The notes beneath the pieces were generated by a model that saw only the letters and a program-made list of their open reading frames with translations, did no database searches and had not been told where the DNA came from. Position numbers and translations under genes: made by a program. Shown one piece after another: positions 1-10,802 of a stretch of 29,240 nucleotides of DNA (position 1 is its first letter; each line of letters starts with the position of its first letter). The stretch is from Alphaproteobacteria bacterium (GTDB taxonomy: Bacteria; Pseudomonadota; Alphaproteobacteria; RF32; CAG-239), in NCBI GenBank assembly GCA_017479785.1, contig JAFVBT010000087.1, forward strand, positions 1-29,240, written 5' to 3'.

Positions 1-2
1 AA

Positions 3-152
3 AAAGATCTTCTATATAACCGCCGAATGAGTGAAGAAAATATCACTTTGGATGACTTAAGCCGTGTCTATAATATTTCCAAAGAACGTGTACGCCAGAT
101 AGAACTTAATTCCATCAGGAAAATATCAAAAGCCATAGAAACAATGCAGTAA
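3..152 (+). CDS. rpoH: RNA polymerase sigma factor, RpoH-like, C-terminal fragment
   Basis: The gene is truncated by the left window edge; only the last 49 residues and the TAA stop at 150-152 are present. The visible part is sigma-70 region 4.2, the helix-turn-helix that reads the -35 promoter element: ITLDDLSRVYNISKERVRQI is followed by a basic recognition-helix tail. The preceding NRRM segment and the end of the protein shortly after region 4.2 fit the heat-shock sigma factor RpoH of alphaproteobacteria better than RpoD. Membership of the sigma-70 family is clear; assignment to RpoH is inferred from this tail alone. The efflux genes downstream begin 56 bases after the stop and have no obvious functional link to it. 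Confidence 0.7.
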   Translation, partial: KDLLYNRRMSEENITLDDLSRVYNISKERVRQIELNSIRKISKAIETMQ

Positions 153-208
153 AGTTGAAAAAAACTTTTTACCGATTATCTGTTTATGGAAAATTGGCGG
201 AGAGTAAA

Positions 209-1339
209 ATGATGGTTTTTTTCAAAAAACACGCAACAAAGATTTTGTTTTTACTTCTATTGACATGTATTTCCATATGGGGTTATACGGCCTATAATCG
301 TCATTTGGAAAGAAAAAAGCAAACGCCCGGAGCGGTGGCACAGCAGGTTAAAGTGTTTGCCCCCGAAGCGCGCGATGTTGTGGTGGAACGCAGTTATATC
401 GGTCGGGTTGAGGCAATTAATGATACACAGATTGTGCCATATATAAGCGGCTATGTTATAGGCATTAATGCGGTTGGCGGACAAAGTGTCAAAAAGGGCG
501 AAGTCTTAGCAACACTCAAGCAAGATGAATATTTGGCTCAGGTCGCTTCTGCCGAGGCATCGGTATACGCGGCAAAAGCCGATTATCTGAACGCTAAAAT
601 TAAATATAAACGCATGGCAAAAGCCGGTGCACAGGCTGTATCGCAAACGGAGATTGATGATGCCAAAACGGCTTATATGTCGGCATCCGGCGCTCTGGAA
701 GAAGCGCAAGCAGCCTATCTGACGGCACAAACCAATTTGCAATATACCTATTTGACGGCACCGTTTGACGGGGTTGTCGGCAATATGGATGTTTCTTTGG
801 GGGATTATGTTTCATCGCAAGGTAAAGCGTTGACGCGTTTGGTGCAATATAATCCGATTCGTGTTGTTTATTCCGTAACAGACAAAGAATACTTAAATGA
901 CGTTGCGGATAATTCACTGCAAACGAATAAATTAAAAATTCGCTTGGCAAACGGCAAAGTTCTGCCGCAAACAGGCAAGGTCAAATATACCGCCAATGCG
1001 GTAAATACGGATACAAATTCAGTGGCAATATACAGTGAATTTGAAAATGCCGAACATCAGTTAATGCCGGAAGCATATGTTAATGTTATGCAGGAAAAAA
1101 AGTATAACAAAGTTGTGTTGATTCCGAAGAATCTGGTGCAACTTAAATCAGACGGAGATTATGTGTACACGGTTATTGGCGATGTGTTGCGGCTGCATAA
1201 AATTGATGTTTTGGCGGAATATCAAAATAATGCAGTGGTCCGAAATGATTTTGAAACCGGAGAGCTTATTGTAGCGGAAGTTGTGCAGGGTAATCTCTTA
1301 GGGCAAAAAATAAAAACGGAAAAAGCGGAGCAAAAATAA
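209..1339 (+). CDS. RND efflux pump periplasmic adaptor subunit (AcrA/MexA type)
   Basis: This is the membrane-fusion protein that bridges the inner-membrane RND pump and the outer-membrane channel. An N-terminal hydrophobic stretch at about residues 12-28 acts as a signal anchor. It is followed by the first lipoyl half (VEAINDTQIVPYISGYV...GQSVKKGEVLATL), an alpha-helical hairpin rich in Ala and Gln, the second lipoyl half (TYLTAPFDGVVGNMDV) and beta-barrel and membrane-proximal domains, as in the HlyD/AcrA family. The open frame extends upstream to a TTG at 155. ATG 209 is preferred because a GGAG at 199-202 lies 6 bases before it, and the extra 18 residues from the TTG look unlike a signal sequence; ATG 212 is also possible. 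A Cys follows the hydrophobic run, but Thr precedes it, so it is not a good lipobox. The pump gene follows after 2 bases. Substrate is unknown. Confidence 0.9.
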   Translation: MMVFFKKHATKILFLLLLTCISIWGYTAYNRHLERKKQTPGAVAQQVKVFAPEARDVVVERSYIGRVEAINDTQIVPYISGYVIGINAVGGQSVKKGEVLATLKQDEYLAQVASAEASVYAAKADYLNAKIKYKRMAKAGAQAVSQTEIDDAKTAYMSASGALEEAQAAYLTAQTNLQYTYLTAPFDGVVGNMDVSLGDYVSSQGKALTRLVQYNPIRVVYSVTDKEYLNDVADNSLQTNKLKIRLANGKVLPQTGKVKYTANAVNTDTNSVAIYSEFENAEHQLMPEAYVNVMQEKKYNKVVLIPKNLVQLKSDGDYVYTVIGDVLRLHKIDVLAEYQNNAVVRNDFETGELIVAEVVQGNLLGQKIKTEKAEQK

Positions 1340-1341
1340 AA

Positions 1342-4300
1342 ATGTTTTCCAAGTTTTTTATAGACAGGCCGCGTTTTGCCATAGTTGTTTCAGTGGTGAT
1401 GGTGTTGCTGGGGTTATTATCAATATATGTTTTGCCGGTGGCGCAATATCCGGAAATTACACCGCCGCAGATTATAGTTTCTGCCACATATCCGGGAGCC
1501 AATGCCGCAGTTGTGGCGGAAACGGTTGCCGTGCCGATAGAAAACGCGGTAAACGGTGTGGATAATATGCTTTATATGTCCTCTTCTTCCGATGACAACG
1601 GCGCTTATAAATTAACAGTGACCTTTGAGGTGGGAACCGATCCGGATATTGCGCAAGTGCAGGTGCAAAATCGCTTGCAGCAGGTTAATTCCGATATACC
1701 GGAAGAAGTTTTGCAATACGGACTAAATATTAAAACGCAAAACAACAATATGCTCGGGATGTTGGTTTTGCAATCTCCGCACCATACTTATGACGAATTA
1801 TATTTGAGCAACTATGCACATACAAATATTAAAAACGCGATTTCCCGTATAAAAGGTGTGGGAGATGTGCAAATTTTCGGTCCGCAATACAGTATGCGAA
1901 TTTGGCTGAATGCCGATAAATTGACGGCTCTCGGGTTAAGCAGCAACGATATTATGAATGCCGTTAAAGCACAAAATGTACAGGCTTCCGTCGGCAGTAT
2001 CGGGGCGGCACCGAGCGATTCGGATAACAAAGTTGTATTGACCTTAACGGCAAAAGGTTTGCTGAAAACACCGGAAGATTTTGAAAATATTATTGTTTCC
2101 ACAGCAGATGACGGGGCCGTTGTATATTTGAAAGATGTTGCAAAAATAGAGCTCGGTGCCGACGCTTATAATATTAATTCCTCCTACAATAATTCACCGG
2201 CGCTGATAATGTCCGTCAACCAAATGCCTAACTCAAATTCTTTGCAAATTATGAATAATATTCGCAAAAAAATAAGTGAATTATCGCAAACATTACCCGA
2301 AGATATGGAATTACGCGTAATGTACGATTCAACCGATTATGTGCGCTCGTCTATTCGCAGTATCTTGGATACGCTCGTTATAACATTTTTTTTGGTGGTA
2401 TTGGTTACCTATATCTTTTTGCAAAAATTGAAAACAACACTCATTCCGTTGTTTACGATTCCGGTGTCATTGATTGCAACATTTGCCGTTATTTACACAC
2501 TGGGATATAATATCAATATTCTGACATTATTTGCTCTGATTCTGGCAATCGGGTTGGTGGTTGATGATGCCATTATTGTTGTTGAGCGTGTGCAACACCT
2601 GATGGCTTACGATCATAAGCCGGTCTATGAGGCATCTGTTGAGGCTATGCGGCAAATCAGCGGCGCCGTTATTGCAACCACTTTCGTGTTGCTGGCAATT
2701 TTTATTCCGGTATCATTAATGGCGGGAATTACCGGTAAAATTTATCAACAATTTGCCGTAACGATTGCCACTTCCGTATCATTTTCATCGGTTAATGCTT
2801 TAACTCTCAGTCCGGCGCTATGTGCAATTTTTTTGCGTGATGACAAAGAGGAAAAGAAAAATGCCTTTTTCAAAAAATTTGATGAATTGTTGGCATGGAG
2901 TAATAATCATTATATGTCGGCGGTAAGATTTTTCGTTAATCATTTAAAAACGGCAATATTTATCACAATTTCAGTTATTTTAGCGGTTGTTTTCGGTTTT
3001 AAATTAACCCCGACTTCATTTTTACCGGAAGAGGACCAAGGTATTATTTTTGCCAATATTCAATTACCGGATACAGCGAGTATTAATGTAACAAATAATT
3101 TATTGCGTAAAATGTCCGATGATGTTTTGAAAATATCCGGTACATCATATTTTATTACGGTTGCCGGCTACAGTTTATTAGGAGGTGGCGGCGAGAATGT
3201 GGCGCTCGGGGTTGTCGGATTGCTTCCATGGGATAAGCGCAAAGATAAAAGCATGTCTATAGAGAGTATCAGTCGCCATTTGGGAAAAATATTCGCTTCG
3301 GAAAAATCGGCGCAAATCAATTTTTTCGCGCCGCCTGCCATTCCCGGTATCGGGCAGAGTGACGGTATAACTTTTGAGTTTTTGACAACCGACAATAATA
3401 TGTCACCGATAACATTGGCGGAAGAATTGAATAAATATCTGACTGAAATCAATCAAAATAAAGATTTTAAATATGCTTTCACAACATTCAGCGCCGATAC
3501 ACCGCATATTTATTTGGACATTGACCGTCGCAAAGCGGAGTATTTCGGCATCGGGGTAGCCGATTTATTTGCGGCCTTACAAAACAATTTGGGCTCACGT
3601 TTTATAAATAACATAACCTTGAGCGGGCAAACAAACAAAGTGATTATGCAAGCCGATTATTTGTATCGCAATAATTTAGAATCAATAGGCAATATTTATG
3701 CACAATCCGGACAGGGAAATTTAATAAAAGTGGACAGTTTTGCCAATATAAAGACTGAGCTTTCACCGAAAATTATCTATCGCTTTAATCAATATACTTC
3801 TGCCGGTGTCACAGCACAGGTCGCGCCGAATGTCAGCAGCGGTACGGCATTATCTGAATTGGAAAAAATAGAAAAAACATTGCCGCGTGCATTTGATCTT
3901 GCATGGACAGGTTTAAGTTTGCAAGAAGTACAAACCAGAGGGTTGGTTGAAATTTTAATATGCTTAGCCGTTGTTTTTTGTTATTTGTTTCTGGTCGCGC
4001 TTTATGAAAGCTGGTTACTGGCTCTGACGGTAATTTTTTCAACGATTTTTGCAATTTTAGGGGCAATTGTCGGTTTATTCATTATGGGGCAATCTTTGAG
4101 TATTTATGCGCAACTCGGGCTTATAATGCTTATCGGATTAGCGGCAAAAAATGCCATTTTAATTGTGGAATTTACCAAAATGTATCGTGAACAGGGTTTA
4201 AGTATTTTTGATGCTGCCTGCAAAGGAGCGGAAGAACGTTATCGCGCGGTTTTGATGACGGCATTTACCTTTATTTTAGGGGTTTTCCCGATGATTGTGG

Positions 4301-4464
4301 CAACAGGTGCCGGAGCCAGTTCGCAAATTGCCATTGGTTCGGCAGTATTTTTCGGTATGATATTTGCAACTTGTGTCGGGATAATTTTTATTCCGGCGTT
4401 GTTTGCTGTTTTTGAACATTTAAAAGAATATTTTGCCGCAAACAAGGAAGGTAGCAATGCGTAA
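1342..4464 (+). CDS. RND efflux transporter, inner-membrane pump (HAE1/AcrB type)
   Basis: This is a 1040-residue proton-driven drug or hydrophobe exporter, the usual length for the HAE1 family. It starts with the family's N-terminal helix (FFIDRPRFAIVVSVVMVLLG) and has two sets of membrane helices separated by two large periplasmic loops. The proton-relay residues are present: the TM4 pair D408-D409 in GLVVDDAIIVVE and the TM10 lysine K936 in GLAAKNAILIVEF. Other recognisable family segments are PVAQYPEI, YPGANA and GVGDVQIFG. It forms an operon with the adaptor (2-base gap) and with the outer-membrane channel, whose start overlaps this gene's end by 8 bases. It would work as the trimeric core of a tripartite pump. 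Substrates cannot be read from the sequence, and no TetR-type regulator is adjacent. Confidence 0.96.
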   Translation: MFSKFFIDRPRFAIVVSVVMVLLGLLSIYVLPVAQYPEITPPQIIVSATYPGANAAVVAETVAVPIENAVNGVDNMLYMSSSSDDNGAYKLTVTFEVGTDPDIAQVQVQNRLQQVNSDIPEEVLQYGLNIKTQNNNMLGMLVLQSPHHTYDELYLSNYAHTNIKNAISRIKGVGDVQIFGPQYSMRIWLNADKLTALGLSSNDIMNAVKAQNVQASVGSIGAAPSDSDNKVVLTLTAKGLLKTPEDFENIIVSTADDGAVVYLKDVAKIELGADAYNINSSYNNSPALIMSVNQMPNSNSLQIMNNIRKKISELSQTLPEDMELRVMYDSTDYVRSSIRSILDTLVITFFLVVLVTYIFLQKLKTTLIPLFTIPVSLIATFAVIYTLGYNINILTLFALILAIGLVVDDAIIVVERVQHLMAYDHKPVYEASVEAMRQISGAVIATTFVLLAIFIPVSLMAGITGKIYQQFAVTIATSVSFSSVNALTLSPALCAIFLRDDKEEKKNAFFKKFDELLAWSNNHYMSAVRFFVNHLKTAIFITISVILAVVFGFKLTPTSFLPEEDQGIIFANIQLPDTASINVTNNLLRKMSDDVLKISGTSYFITVAGYSLLGGGGENVALGVVGLLPWDKRKDKSMSIESISRHLGKIFASEKSAQINFFAPPAIPGIGQSDGITFEFLTTDNNMSPITLAEELNKYLTEINQNKDFKYAFTTFSADTPHIYLDIDRRKAEYFGIGVADLFAALQNNLGSRFINNITLSGQTNKVIMQADYLYRNNLESIGNIYAQSGQGNLIKVDSFANIKTELSPKIIYRFNQYTSAGVTAQVAPNVSSGTALSELEKIEKTLPRAFDLAWTGLSLQEVQTRGLVEILICLAVVFCYLFLVALYESWLLALTVIFSTIFAILGAIVGLFIMGQSLSIYAQLGLIMLIGLAAKNAILIVEFTKMYREQGLSIFDAACKGAEERYRAVLMTAFTFILGVFPMIVATGAGASSQIAIGSAVFFGMIFATCVGIIFIPALFAVFEHLKEYFAANKEGSNA

Positions 4465-5839
4465 ATATTGGTTATTGAGTTGTGCTTTTCTTTTATCTTG
4501 TACGGTTGGGCCCGATTATGAAAACAACCCCGTTTATTCAGATGAAACAATAAAAAACGAACTCAAATTGTCGCAAAGCGGCAATTCGGATTACGCTTGG
4601 CAAACATTGTTTGATGATGTACAATTCAGACAGCTATTGGCGCAAGGACTACAGAACAGCACAGATGTGAAAACGGCAATATCAAAACTAAGGCAGGCAC
4701 GAGCAACACGAGCAATCAATATGGCAACATTTTTGCCGCAAATCGGTTTGCAGGGCGGATATCAATATGAGAAAGGCAGTAAAAATACCAAAACAGGAAT
4801 TGATTCACAATATTACAGTGTTGGATTTGATGCATCTTGGGAGCTAGATATTTGGGGACAAGGTCGCCGGCAAACCGAAGCGGATTCGGCATCCGTGAAA
4901 GCTGCGGAATATGGCATTAATGACGTTAAAATATCGTTGGCAGCCGAAATTGCGTCGGACTATATATATTGGTTGCAGAGCAAAAAGAATTTGCAATTTG
5001 CCGAACAAAATGTCCGCTTGCAACAGGATATTTTATCAACGGTTAAAGCAAAATACCAAAACGGTTTATCAGATGAGGCTTCATATGAAGAGGCGCGTTT
5101 TTTACTGGAAAACACACAAGCGCAAATTCCGCAATATCGTGCAGCAGTGGAACAATATTTAAATGCACTTGCGGCGATTATGGGGGTTTTGCCGTCACAA
5201 TTGAATTTACAATCCGCACCGACGGAAATTTTATTTAAAACAAATAAATCCGCAAAAGAATTAACGGAATTGCCCGCATCTGTTGTGCGCATACGGCCGG
5301 ATGTTGCAGAGGCTGAGCAACGATTAATTGCTCAAAATGCTTTGGTTGGTGCGGCGGTGGCGGACTTATACCCGAGTGTCAGCTTGAGCGGTTTATGGGG
5401 TTATGCCGCACAAGGAGGCAGAAAACTTTTCAATTCGGAAAGTCAAACTTATAATTATGCCCCGTCTTCGGTTTTACCATTATTGGATTGGAACAAAATC
5501 AAAAACAACATAAAATTGCAGGAATACATTAAAGATGAAGTTTTTGAGCAATACAGGCAAGCTGTTATTAATGCCGTTACCGAAATAAAAAATGCACAGG
5601 TAACTTATCGCGAAAATAAAATCGGAGCCGACAACAAATATCGGGCATGGCAGAATATGCGCACGGCCGCCGATTTGACTGCGGCAAAATATAAAAACGG
5701 TCTGGCGGAATTTTCAGATGTAATGCGCACGCAACAAAATTTATTATCGGCACAACAAGACTATGTTGCGGCACGCTCGGCGCAAATACAAAGCCTTATT
5801 GCTTTTTACAAAGCGATAGGTGCGCCGGCACCAAAATAA
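4457..5839 (+). CDS. Outer-membrane efflux lipoprotein, NodT/OprM family
   Basis: This is the outer-membrane channel of the tripartite pump (TolC-like fold, NodT family). The 460-residue protein starts at ATG 4457, which has a strong AAGGAAGGT ribosome site at 4444-4452; the upstream TTG at 4433 is rejected for that reason. The N-terminus is a lipoprotein signal ending in LLSC, with Cys15 followed by TVGPDY, the usual start of mature NodT-type lipoproteins. Two outer-membrane efflux repeats follow: about residues 50-230, with WELDIWGQGRR, and about 260-455, with RIRPDVAEAEQRLIAQNA and PSVSLSG. The helices are rich in Ala and Gln, as expected for the periplasmic tunnel. It overlaps the pump gene by 8 bases, which indicates translational coupling. 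Its stop lies one base from the stop of the convergent ABC gene, and I see no terminator hairpin in between. Confidence 0.93.
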   Translation: MRKYWLLSCAFLLSCTVGPDYENNPVYSDETIKNELKLSQSGNSDYAWQTLFDDVQFRQLLAQGLQNSTDVKTAISKLRQARATRAINMATFLPQIGLQGGYQYEKGSKNTKTGIDSQYYSVGFDASWELDIWGQGRRQTEADSASVKAAEYGINDVKISLAAEIASDYIYWLQSKKNLQFAEQNVRLQQDILSTVKAKYQNGLSDEASYEEARFLLENTQAQIPQYRAAVEQYLNALAAIMGVLPSQLNLQSAPTEILFKTNKSAKELTELPASVVRIRPDVAEAEQRLIAQNALVGAAVADLYPSVSLSGLWGYAAQGGRKLFNSESQTYNYAPSSVLPLLDWNKIKNNIKLQEYIKDEVFEQYRQAVINAVTEIKNAQVTYRENKIGADNKYRAWQNMRTAADLTAAKYKNGLAEFSDVMRTQQNLLSAQQDYVAARSAQIQSLIAFYKAIGAPAPK

Positions 5840-5840
5840 G

Positions 5841-7577
5841 CTATTTATTTAAACTCTGCATTTGATAAAAATGGTAATAAGCGCCGTGCTTTTTCAAAAG
5901 GTCATCATGTGTACCTTCTTCAACGATTTTGCCCTTATCCATAACGATGAGCCTATCCATTTCTTTTAGGGTTGACAAACGATGTGCAATGGCAATAACC
6001 GTTTTTCCCTTCATTAGTTTTTTTAAGGATTTTTGAATGTATTGTTCGCTTTCACTGTCTAATGCCGCCGTAGCTTCATCCAAAATCAAAACAGGTGCGT
6101 TTTTCAAAATGGCGCGGGCAATTGCAACACGCTGGCGCTCGCCGCCCGAAAGCATAACACCGCGCTCACCGACCTTACTGTCATAACCGTTTGGTAACTC
6201 TTTGATAAAGTTATCGGCAAACGCCAATTTGGCCGCTCTTATGACTTCCTCATCTGAGGCATTAACATTTCCGTAACGGATATTTTCCATAATGGTACGG
6301 TTAAATAAGGCTGTGTCTTGTGGAATAACGGCAATTTGCGCGCGTAAACTTTCTTGCCGTACTTCTTTAATGTTTTCTCCGCCGACAACTATTTTTCCGC
6401 CGGCAACATCATAATAACGTACCAAAAGTTTTATTAATGTAGATTTGCCGCTGCCCGAATGCCCGACTAAGCCGATTTTCTCACCGGATTTTATATTTAG
6501 GTTAAATCCGTAAAATAAAAATTTTTTATGCGGATACCGAAATTTTATGTTTTTAAAACAAATGGTTTTTTCGCGCATTTTTATGTTATGAGCATTCGGT
6601 GAATCCGAAACCTGACAAGGCTGAAAGAGTAACTCTAAACCGTCTTTCACCTGTCCGTACACTTGAGAAAATTCACCGGCGAAAAAGCCGATGTTTGTTA
6701 CCTCCATCATTAAACCGCTCAGAAGAGATGTTGTCAGCACAACTTTAGATAAATCCAGACGACCGAGGTACCAACAATAAAAAACACATATACAAGATAA
6801 AAGGTATGCAACGTAAAAAATAATTTTTCCCTCTAGATCAAACCATGCATCTTTGGTGCGCTCTTTTTGCTCGGCACGCACGGCCGTGCGTAAAACGTGA
6901 TAAAATCGTCCTTTTTCATAAAAATAATTGGCAAAACTTTTAACCAAATCGGCATTGGTGACGGTATCAATAAAAACCCCGTCCGCTTCGGCATGGAATT
7001 TAGCACGCTTTTCGGCAAATGAACCGATTTTGCGCCGGATAAAAATGATACCGATTAAAAATAAAAAATTTAATAAAGATATACATGCACCCATGAGTAA
7101 ATCTGCATGACATATTAAGAACAGACTGATAATAATGCCGCATACCGGTCGGATGACACCGAAGACGAGTTGGCCGTATATTTCGCGGATGCCGGAAACA
7201 ATGTTTTTCGTTTTAGAGGCAACTTTTCCGGCCATTTCTTCATTAAAAAAAGTAAGAGACTGATGATGAACCGTGGCAAAAATATCTTTATAAACAAGGC
7301 TGGAAAAATACGGTTGAAATTTGCCGCTGGTGTAACGCCACGCATAATTCGCCAAACCTTCCAAAAATAAAAAGAAAGCCAAAAGGCAAATATAAAAAAT
7401 AATATTGTTTAGAATGCTTTTATCTGAAGCATATTGCGGCAACGCGCCGATTGTTTGTGAAACGGCATAAATTTCGCCGCGATCTGCAAGGCTGCGAATA
7501 ACAAGTGAAAACAAGATAATGCCGACCATAGCTTTGGTCTTTTTTAAGTAGCTGAAAATAAAAGAAAAAACACTCAT
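5841..7577 (-). CDS. ABC exporter, fused membrane and ATPase domains (MsbA/MDR-like)
   Basis: This is a 578-residue half-transporter that would act as a homodimer at the inner membrane. Residues 1-310 hold the six-helix export domain. Residues 335-578 hold the ATPase, with Walker A GHSGSGKST (372-380), Q-loop VIPQD, signature LSGGERQ (476-482), Walker B VLILDE (496-501), D-loop ALD and the switch histidine in IAHRLST (H532). All catalytic motifs are intact, so it should be active. Its start overlaps the stop of the LOG gene by 4 bases (ATGA), making it the last gene of the minus-strand operon. It resembles lipid-A and multidrug exporters, but several ABCB-like subfamilies share these features and the substrate cannot be assigned. 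It ends tail-to-tail with the efflux channel gene. Confidence 0.92.
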   Translation of the reverse strand: MSVFSFIFSYLKKTKAMVGIILFSLVIRSLADRGEIYAVSQTIGALPQYASDKSILNNIIFYICLLAFFLFLEGLANYAWRYTSGKFQPYFSSLVYKDIFATVHHQSLTFFNEEMAGKVASKTKNIVSGIREIYGQLVFGVIRPVCGIIISLFLICHADLLMGACISLLNFLFLIGIIFIRRKIGSFAEKRAKFHAEADGVFIDTVTNADLVKSFANYFYEKGRFYHVLRTAVRAEQKERTKDAWFDLEGKIIFYVAYLLSCICVFYCWYLGRLDLSKVVLTTSLLSGLMMEVTNIGFFAGEFSQVYGQVKDGLELLFQPCQVSDSPNAHNIKMREKTICFKNIKFRYPHKKFLFYGFNLNIKSGEKIGLVGHSGSGKSTLIKLLVRYYDVAGGKIVVGGENIKEVRQESLRAQIAVIPQDTALFNRTIMENIRYGNVNASDEEVIRAAKLAFADNFIKELPNGYDSKVGERGVMLSGGERQRVAIARAILKNAPVLILDEATAALDSESEQYIQKSLKKLMKGKTVIAIAHRLSTLKEMDRLIVMDKGKIVEEGTHDDLLKKHGAYYHFYQMQSLNK

Positions 7578-8530
7578 TTAAACATATCTTTCTTTCTTTT
7601 CTTTAATTTTGCAAGTTTTTCGCTTACGGTACCGGTATCTTTTCCGGCATAAGCCAAGCGCTCATACATTCTTTCTATTTCTTTTTCCAAGTATGCCGTT
7701 TCAATTTCATTTTGCAAAAACTGCTTATCCTGATCATCTCCCTGCTCATTAATTCTGTTCATATGCATAATGATGTTGTCGGCATCCATGTCATAGTTTT
7801 CTTTCATCTTAATAAAGTATGGCAATTCATAAACCAACTGGCGTGCATGCGCATAAGCTTCTTTGCCGTCAGTGCATTTGATATAGCGGTATTTTAGCAA
7901 CCGGAAAGCAATTTCCAGTTCTTCGGCATCATCCACCACAATAAAAGGCACCGGTTCGGCAAATCCCTCATATGCCATAACTTTAAGGTATTCCAACAGA
8001 TGGTAGAAAAATCCGTTAATATTATAAATAATAAACGGCTTCATCGGCAACATATCATCTTGCATAGCCACGCAGTCATAAGCCAGTTCATCCAGAGTGC
8101 CGACACCACCCGGTGTGAATACGACAAAATCCGCACGTAAAAGCATGCGTTTGCGTTCCTCTAAAGATTTAGCCACCACGATATCCATTTTTTTAATCAA
8201 GTCATCATCGGTTTGATAAAGAGCGAAATATTTTGATGTTGTAATCCCTTGAATAGGAACTTCCTGTTCGCCCTTTTGTTTGTTTTGCCGCTTATTCCAG
8301 CCGTCTAAAACACCTTTCGCCACTGCGCCCATAATACCGCTGTTAGATAATCCGAAGTCCAACTTAAAATCCATTTTAACAATTTTTTTGCCCAAATTAT
8401 AGGCTTCTTGGGCATATATTTCGTTATGACCGGAACGCGATCCGCCGGCAACAAAAACCCGGATTCCTTCTTTATTGTTTTCTTCTTTAAAAGTTTCTAT
8501 AATTTTTTCGTTCATTGCGGCGGTTGTCAT
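7574..8530 (-). CDS. LOG family protein (nucleotide-5'-monophosphate phosphoribohydrolase-like) with C-terminal extension
   Basis: The N-terminal two thirds match the LOG ('lysine decarboxylase-like') Rossmann fold: GGSRSG near residue 30, the SNSGIMGAVAKG segment, an Arg/Lys-rich helix (EERKRML) and the signature PGGVGTLDEL at residues 140-149. LOG proteins are known to release free bases from nucleoside 5'-monophosphates; plant members activate cytokinins. At 318 residues this one is much longer than the usual 180-220. The extra C-terminal part, from about residue 200, is charged and probably helical and has no recognised domain. The start at 8530 is backed by GAGGAG 9 bases upstream, which itself spans the end of tgt. 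The gene is flanked by tgt (2-base gap) and the ABC exporter (4-base overlap). The exact substrate is unknown. Confidence 0.82.
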   Translation of the reverse strand: MTTAAMNEKIIETFKEENNKEGIRVFVAGGSRSGHNEIYAQEAYNLGKKIVKMDFKLDFGLSNSGIMGAVAKGVLDGWNKRQNKQKGEQEVPIQGITTSKYFALYQTDDDLIKKMDIVVAKSLEERKRMLLRADFVVFTPGGVGTLDELAYDCVAMQDDMLPMKPFIIYNINGFFYHLLEYLKVMAYEGFAEPVPFIVVDDAEELEIAFRLLKYRYIKCTDGKEAYAHARQLVYELPYFIKMKENYDMDADNIIMHMNRINEQGDDQDKQFLQNEIETAYLEKEIERMYERLAYAGKDTGTVSEKLAKLKKRKKDMFK

Positions 8531-8532
8531 TT

Positions 8533-9653
<1,121 letters not shown>

Positions 9654-9657
<4 letters not shown>

Positions 9658-10802
9658 TTGTTGTATCCTTTATAAACCTTGCTCCCTTTTGGCACGGGAT
9701 TTCCTATACCTTTGATTAAATTATTTTTATGAACATAGCCCGTTTCGCCGTTATCCAACACAATTTTGTACCATGCTTTATTATAAGTGTGTCCGGCAAT
9801 GCGTACGGTTTGCCCTTTTAAAACGTTTGCAAGCGGCGAATAGCGTGTATCCGGTCCGTGATAAATGGTACAATCCTGCTTAAAATGAGCTAAGGCCGTA
9901 ATGTCTGTGTCAGAAGTATCTAATTTGACGATATGATTTTCCACCATATCGGACGGGACTATTCTGTTGCCTATAATTACAGCTTCATAATACCCGTCAC
10001 TTGAAAGGGTACTACTGAAAAAACCTTGATTTACAAACATCAGGAGAAATACAAACAAGGCAACAAAACCCAAAAAGAACGGAAATAAATATTGCCGTGT
10101 ACGAAGCTCTTTATCATTCCAGTACGGAATGATAACCGTTTTCTGCGGTTTGTATGCCAAAAGATCTATATATTGTGCTATTTTATTAACAACGAAAGCA
10201 TTTTGTGCGGCCATTGCTTCGGCTTGTTTGGCATAAACCCAAGCCATTTCGGTATTTTTTTCCTGAGCATAAGCAATTGCATTATGGATAAGAAGCTTTA
10301 AATTATCCGCATCAAAAGCCTCTGTGGCAGCCAGATTATATCTGATTGCCGCTTTTGTTTTCTTAAAACCGCCTTTTCCCCACCAACCTTTAAGCCAATT
10401 GGAAATTGATGTGGCCAGAACCATATTACCCGCCTCGCGGATATTGCAAATATCCTTAGTTTCTTTTACTTGTCCGTGTAAAACTTTTCTTTGCTTTAAA
10501 ACGCGTAAAGCGTTATCGTCTTTATCTTTTTGATTTTTGTATATCTTCAGCGAACCCAAAATCGGAAATTCTTTTTGTGAATAAACAATGGAAAGTAAAT
10601 CATATTCCAAGCGACTTTTCGGATTATTCAACACTTCATAGGCAACAGAAACCTTTTGAAACATTTCTATAGCCTTCGGATTCGTATTATGATCCGGATG
10701 CCAATATTTAGCTTTTTCATAATAACTGCGCTTAATGAAATCCGGTGTTGATTCATTATCGGCGTTCAAAACTGCATAATAACCCAAGGAATCATAATTC
10801 AT
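9654..10802 (-). CDS. J-domain protein with a transmembrane helix and C-terminal bacterial SH3 domain
   Basis: This 382-residue protein combines three parts. The N-terminal J domain (about 1-67) has the Hsp70-stimulating HPD motif at residues 35-37 and the FQKVSVAYEVLNNPKSRLEYD tail. A central, mostly helical region follows. A single hydrophobic helix at about 238-257 precedes a C-terminal SH3-like domain (about 311-362: CTIYHGPDTRYSPLANVLKG...WYKIV...GYVHKNNL). The likely topology is J domain in the cytoplasm and SH3 domain in the periplasm, near the cell wall. ATG 10802 is chosen over the in-frame ATG at 10841 because a GAAGGGA ribosome site precedes it and the J domain starts immediately. 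It overlaps the upstream ATPase gene by 11 bases and tgt by 4. The partner of the J domain would be DnaK. The overall role is unknown. Confidence 0.85.

Noticed and set aside
151..170. AAAGTT/AACTTT hairpin just after the sigma factor stop
   Set aside because: Only six A/T-rich pairs and a short T-run; too weak to call a terminator.
155..208. TTG start giving an 18-residue longer efflux adaptor
   Set aside because: The ATG at 209 has a proper GGAG site and produces a normal signal-anchor start.
600..950. 116-residue open frame on the minus strand inside the adaptor gene
   Set aside because: Lies within a clearly coding gene on the other strand, has no family resemblance; it is a shadow frame, as are the similar long minus-strand frames inside the pump, addB and addA genes.
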